This document shows positions 62,981-64,000 of a stretch of DNA of 64,000 bases, piece by piece. The position numbers and the translations under genes are program-made. Numbering within the stretch: position 1 is the first letter of the stretch; each line of letters begins with the position of its first letter. The notes below the pieces were generated by a model. It was not told where the DNA came from, ran no database searches, and saw only the letters and a program-made list of their open reading frames with translations. Where the stretch lies: assembly GCA_013140985.1 (NCBI GenBank), contig JABFRU010000023.1, positions 62,001 through 126,000 on the forward strand, in the 5' to 3' direction. Source of the stretch: Chitinophagaceae bacterium (GTDB taxonomy: Bacteria > Bacteroidota > Bacteroidia > Chitinophagales > Chitinophagaceae).

Positions 62981-63757
62981 ATGCATGTTCCAACCGTAGC
63001 TGAACTGGTTGCCAATGGTCAAAGTCCTGAAGTATTATTCTGGGTAGGTTGCGCCGGCAGTTTTGATCAGCGGGCACAAAAAATAACCAAAGCCTTTGCA
63101 ACGATCTTACATAAAGTTGGTATCAACTATGCCATTTTGGGCAAAGAAGAGATGTGCACCGGCGACCCGGTACGGAGAGCCGGCAATGAATTCATGTTCC
63201 AGATGATGGCGTACCAGAATATTCAAACGCTGAACAATTATGGTATCAAAAAGATAGTAACGGCCTGCCCTCATTGTTTTAATATCATTAAAAATGAATA
63301 TGCTGAGTTAGGCGGAAAGTATGAGGTCATTCATCACACTACATTTTTACAACAACTGATCAATGAAGGAAAAATAAAATTGAAAGAAGGCGGAAGTTTT
63401 AAAGGAAAGAAGATCACCTATCATGACAGTTGCTATCTCGGCCGGGCCAATGATATTTATGAAGCGCCAAGAAAAGTGCTGGAAGCTTTGGATGCAGAGT
63501 TAGTGGAAATGAAACGTTGCCGCAGCAATGGTCTTTGTTGCGGTGCCGGCGGCGCACAGATGTTCAAGGAAGAAGAAAAGGGTACAATAAGAGTGAATGC
63601 AGAACGCAGTAATGAGGCCATTGAAACAGGCAGTAATATTATCGCAGCCGCCTGTCCTTTTTGCAATACGATGCTGACGGATGGAGTAAAGCTGGCGGAG
63701 AAAGAAGAATCCGTTAAAGTGCTGGATATAGCAGAGCTTATTGCGCAGTCGATTTGA
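62981..63757 (+). CDS. (Fe-S)-binding protein with CCG domains (heterodisulfide-reductase subunit B-like)
   Basis: A 258-residue cytoplasmic protein; ATG 62981 gives the typical MHVPTVAELVANGQSPEVLF opening, while GTG 62957 adds eight residues. It has two cysteine-rich CCG repeats: FWVGCAGSFD with TACPHCFN in the first, and YHDSCYLGR, GLCCGAGGAQMF and AACPFCNTM in the second, which in relatives bind a non-cubane Fe-S cluster or similar. The membrane partner with two [4Fe-4S] clusters is probably the protein at 54562-55887. It is followed by a word repeat and a further gene. Confidence 0.9.
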   Translation: MHVPTVAELVANGQSPEVLFWVGCAGSFDQRAQKITKAFATILHKVGINYAILGKEEMCTGDPVRRAGNEFMFQMMAYQNIQTLNNYGIKKIVTACPHCFNIIKNEYAELGGKYEVIHHTTFLQQLINEGKIKLKEGGSFKGKKITYHDSCYLGRANDIYEAPRKVLEALDAELVEMKRCRSNGLCCGAGGAQMFKEEEKGTIRVNAERSNEAIETGSNIIAAACPFCNTMLTDGVKLAEKEESVKVLDIAELIAQSI

Positions 63758-63856
63758 GATAAAAACTAAAAGATAATAACTAATAGTTCTTCAAGTCCGG
63801 AGTTTTCACTTGTAAACGACCCTCACTTTTATCTGTTAGTTTTTATCTATTATCTA
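63758..63856. repeat. Inverted word repeat after the CCG-domain gene
   Basis: GATAAAAACTAAAAGATAAT with AACTAATAG (about 63757-63785) faces CTTTTATCTGTTAGTTTTTA and TCTATTATCTA (about 63826-63856). The first arm begins directly at the stop codon, and the second runs into the -7 box of the next gene. TAA and TAG triplets abound. Confidence 0.7.
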
Positions 63857-63862
63857 CCTTTG
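63855..63862 (+). promoter_or_regulatory. Candidate promoter -7 box (TACCTTTG)
   Basis: A perfect TAnnTTTG followed by C that ends four bases before the ATG at 63867. If active, the transcript would be leaderless. No exact -33 TTTG is present. Confidence 0.4.
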
Positions 63863-63866
63863 CTTC

Positions 63867-64000
63867 ATGAGTTTCGAATACAAACATCTTCTCGACAATA
63901 ATTTTCATCCCGGTTCAAGAGTGTGGGTCTATCAATGCAGCCGTTTATTTTCTTTGAACGAAGCACTGGAAATTGAAGAAATGCTGAATGAATTCACACA
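63867..64000 (+). CDS. Start of a conserved Bacteroidota protein (annotated elsewhere as ABC transporter ATPase), truncated by window end
   Basis: The first 44 residues are visible: MSFEYKHLLDNNFHPGSRVW, then VYQCSRLFSLNEALEIEEML and NEFT. This matches my memory of a roughly 160-residue Bacteroidota family that databases often name ABC transporter ATPase although no Walker motifs are typical of it. It is commonly encoded after the CCG-domain Fe-S protein, as here. The 3' part lies outside the window. Confidence 0.7.
   Translation, partial: MSFEYKHLLDNNFHPGSRVWVYQCSRLFSLNEALEIEEMLNEFT

Noticed and set aside
1-64000. CRISPR array, tRNA, rRNA or transposase genes
   Set aside because: No regularly spaced direct repeats, no recognisable cloverleaf or rRNA blocks, and no transposase-like protein were seen.

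Overview
The window is chromosomal DNA of a Bacteroidota bacterium, most probably a member of the Chitinophagaceae. The grounds are: a secreted subtilase with a type IX secretion C-terminal signal, two outer-membrane receptor-type barrels with carboxypeptidase-regulatory-like N-termini, the Bacteroidota gene order rpmB-rpmG-DUF4295-ftsY next to rimO, many families largely restricted to Bacteroidota (DUF5686, DUF2279, DUF4295), few Shine-Dalgarno sites, and promoter-like TAnnTTTG boxes. No rRNA, tRNA, CRISPR array, transposase or integrase gene was seen. The species and all functions below are read from sequence alone; no database search was run.

Layout. 1-5.0 kb: tail of a probable sterol-desaturase-type membrane enzyme, a secreted TPR protein, PhnA/YjdM, small unknown proteins, a GNAT acetyltransferase and a VOC protein. 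5.1-9.4 kb: leftward operon for a DapA-family enzyme, alpha-ketoglutarate-semialdehyde-type dehydrogenase and a DUF885 peptidase (probable hydroxyproline or sugar-acid catabolism). 9.5-13.9 kb: giant T9SS subtilase, transcribed away from that operon. 14.0-16.9 kb: YdeI-like and DUF4256 genes, then two consecutive integron-like gene cassettes without an integrase. 17-21.4 kb: ppk1, DUF3667, MmcQ/YjbR and a small secreted/membrane pair. 21.5-28.9 kb: TMEM175-type channel, rimO, LpxR-like deacylase, ftsY, DUF4295, rpmG, rpmB, and an outer-membrane barrel. 29-39.9 kb: lpdA, DUF4304, a TonB-dependent receptor, purC, an NAD(P)-binding protein, a lactonase, secreted unknowns and trhO. 40.2-50.5 kb: DUF5686, penicillin-acylase-family enzyme, a 32-residue-repeat protein, lemA with an M48 protease, pcm and DoxX. 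50.6-64 kb: an FtsX-ectodomain-like lipoprotein, phospho-sugar mutase, DUF2279, membrane Fe-S protein, SulP transporter, a duplicated LysE exporter/ATP-grasp ligase operon, a CCG-domain Fe-S protein and the start of a further gene.

Three things stand out. (1) A compact leftward operon (57835-62329) holds two paralogous ATP-grasp ligases, two paralogous LysE-type exporters and a hydrolase, which looks like a make-and-export system for an unknown amino-acid conjugate. (2) At 15220-16920 two genes each sit in a unit whose first bases are the reverse complement of a site just after its ORF, the architecture of integron cassettes and attC sites. (3) Most longer gaps between co-directional genes hold an inverted repeat built from short repeated words, one arm starting at or very near the stop codon of the upstream gene; the words differ from locus to locus.
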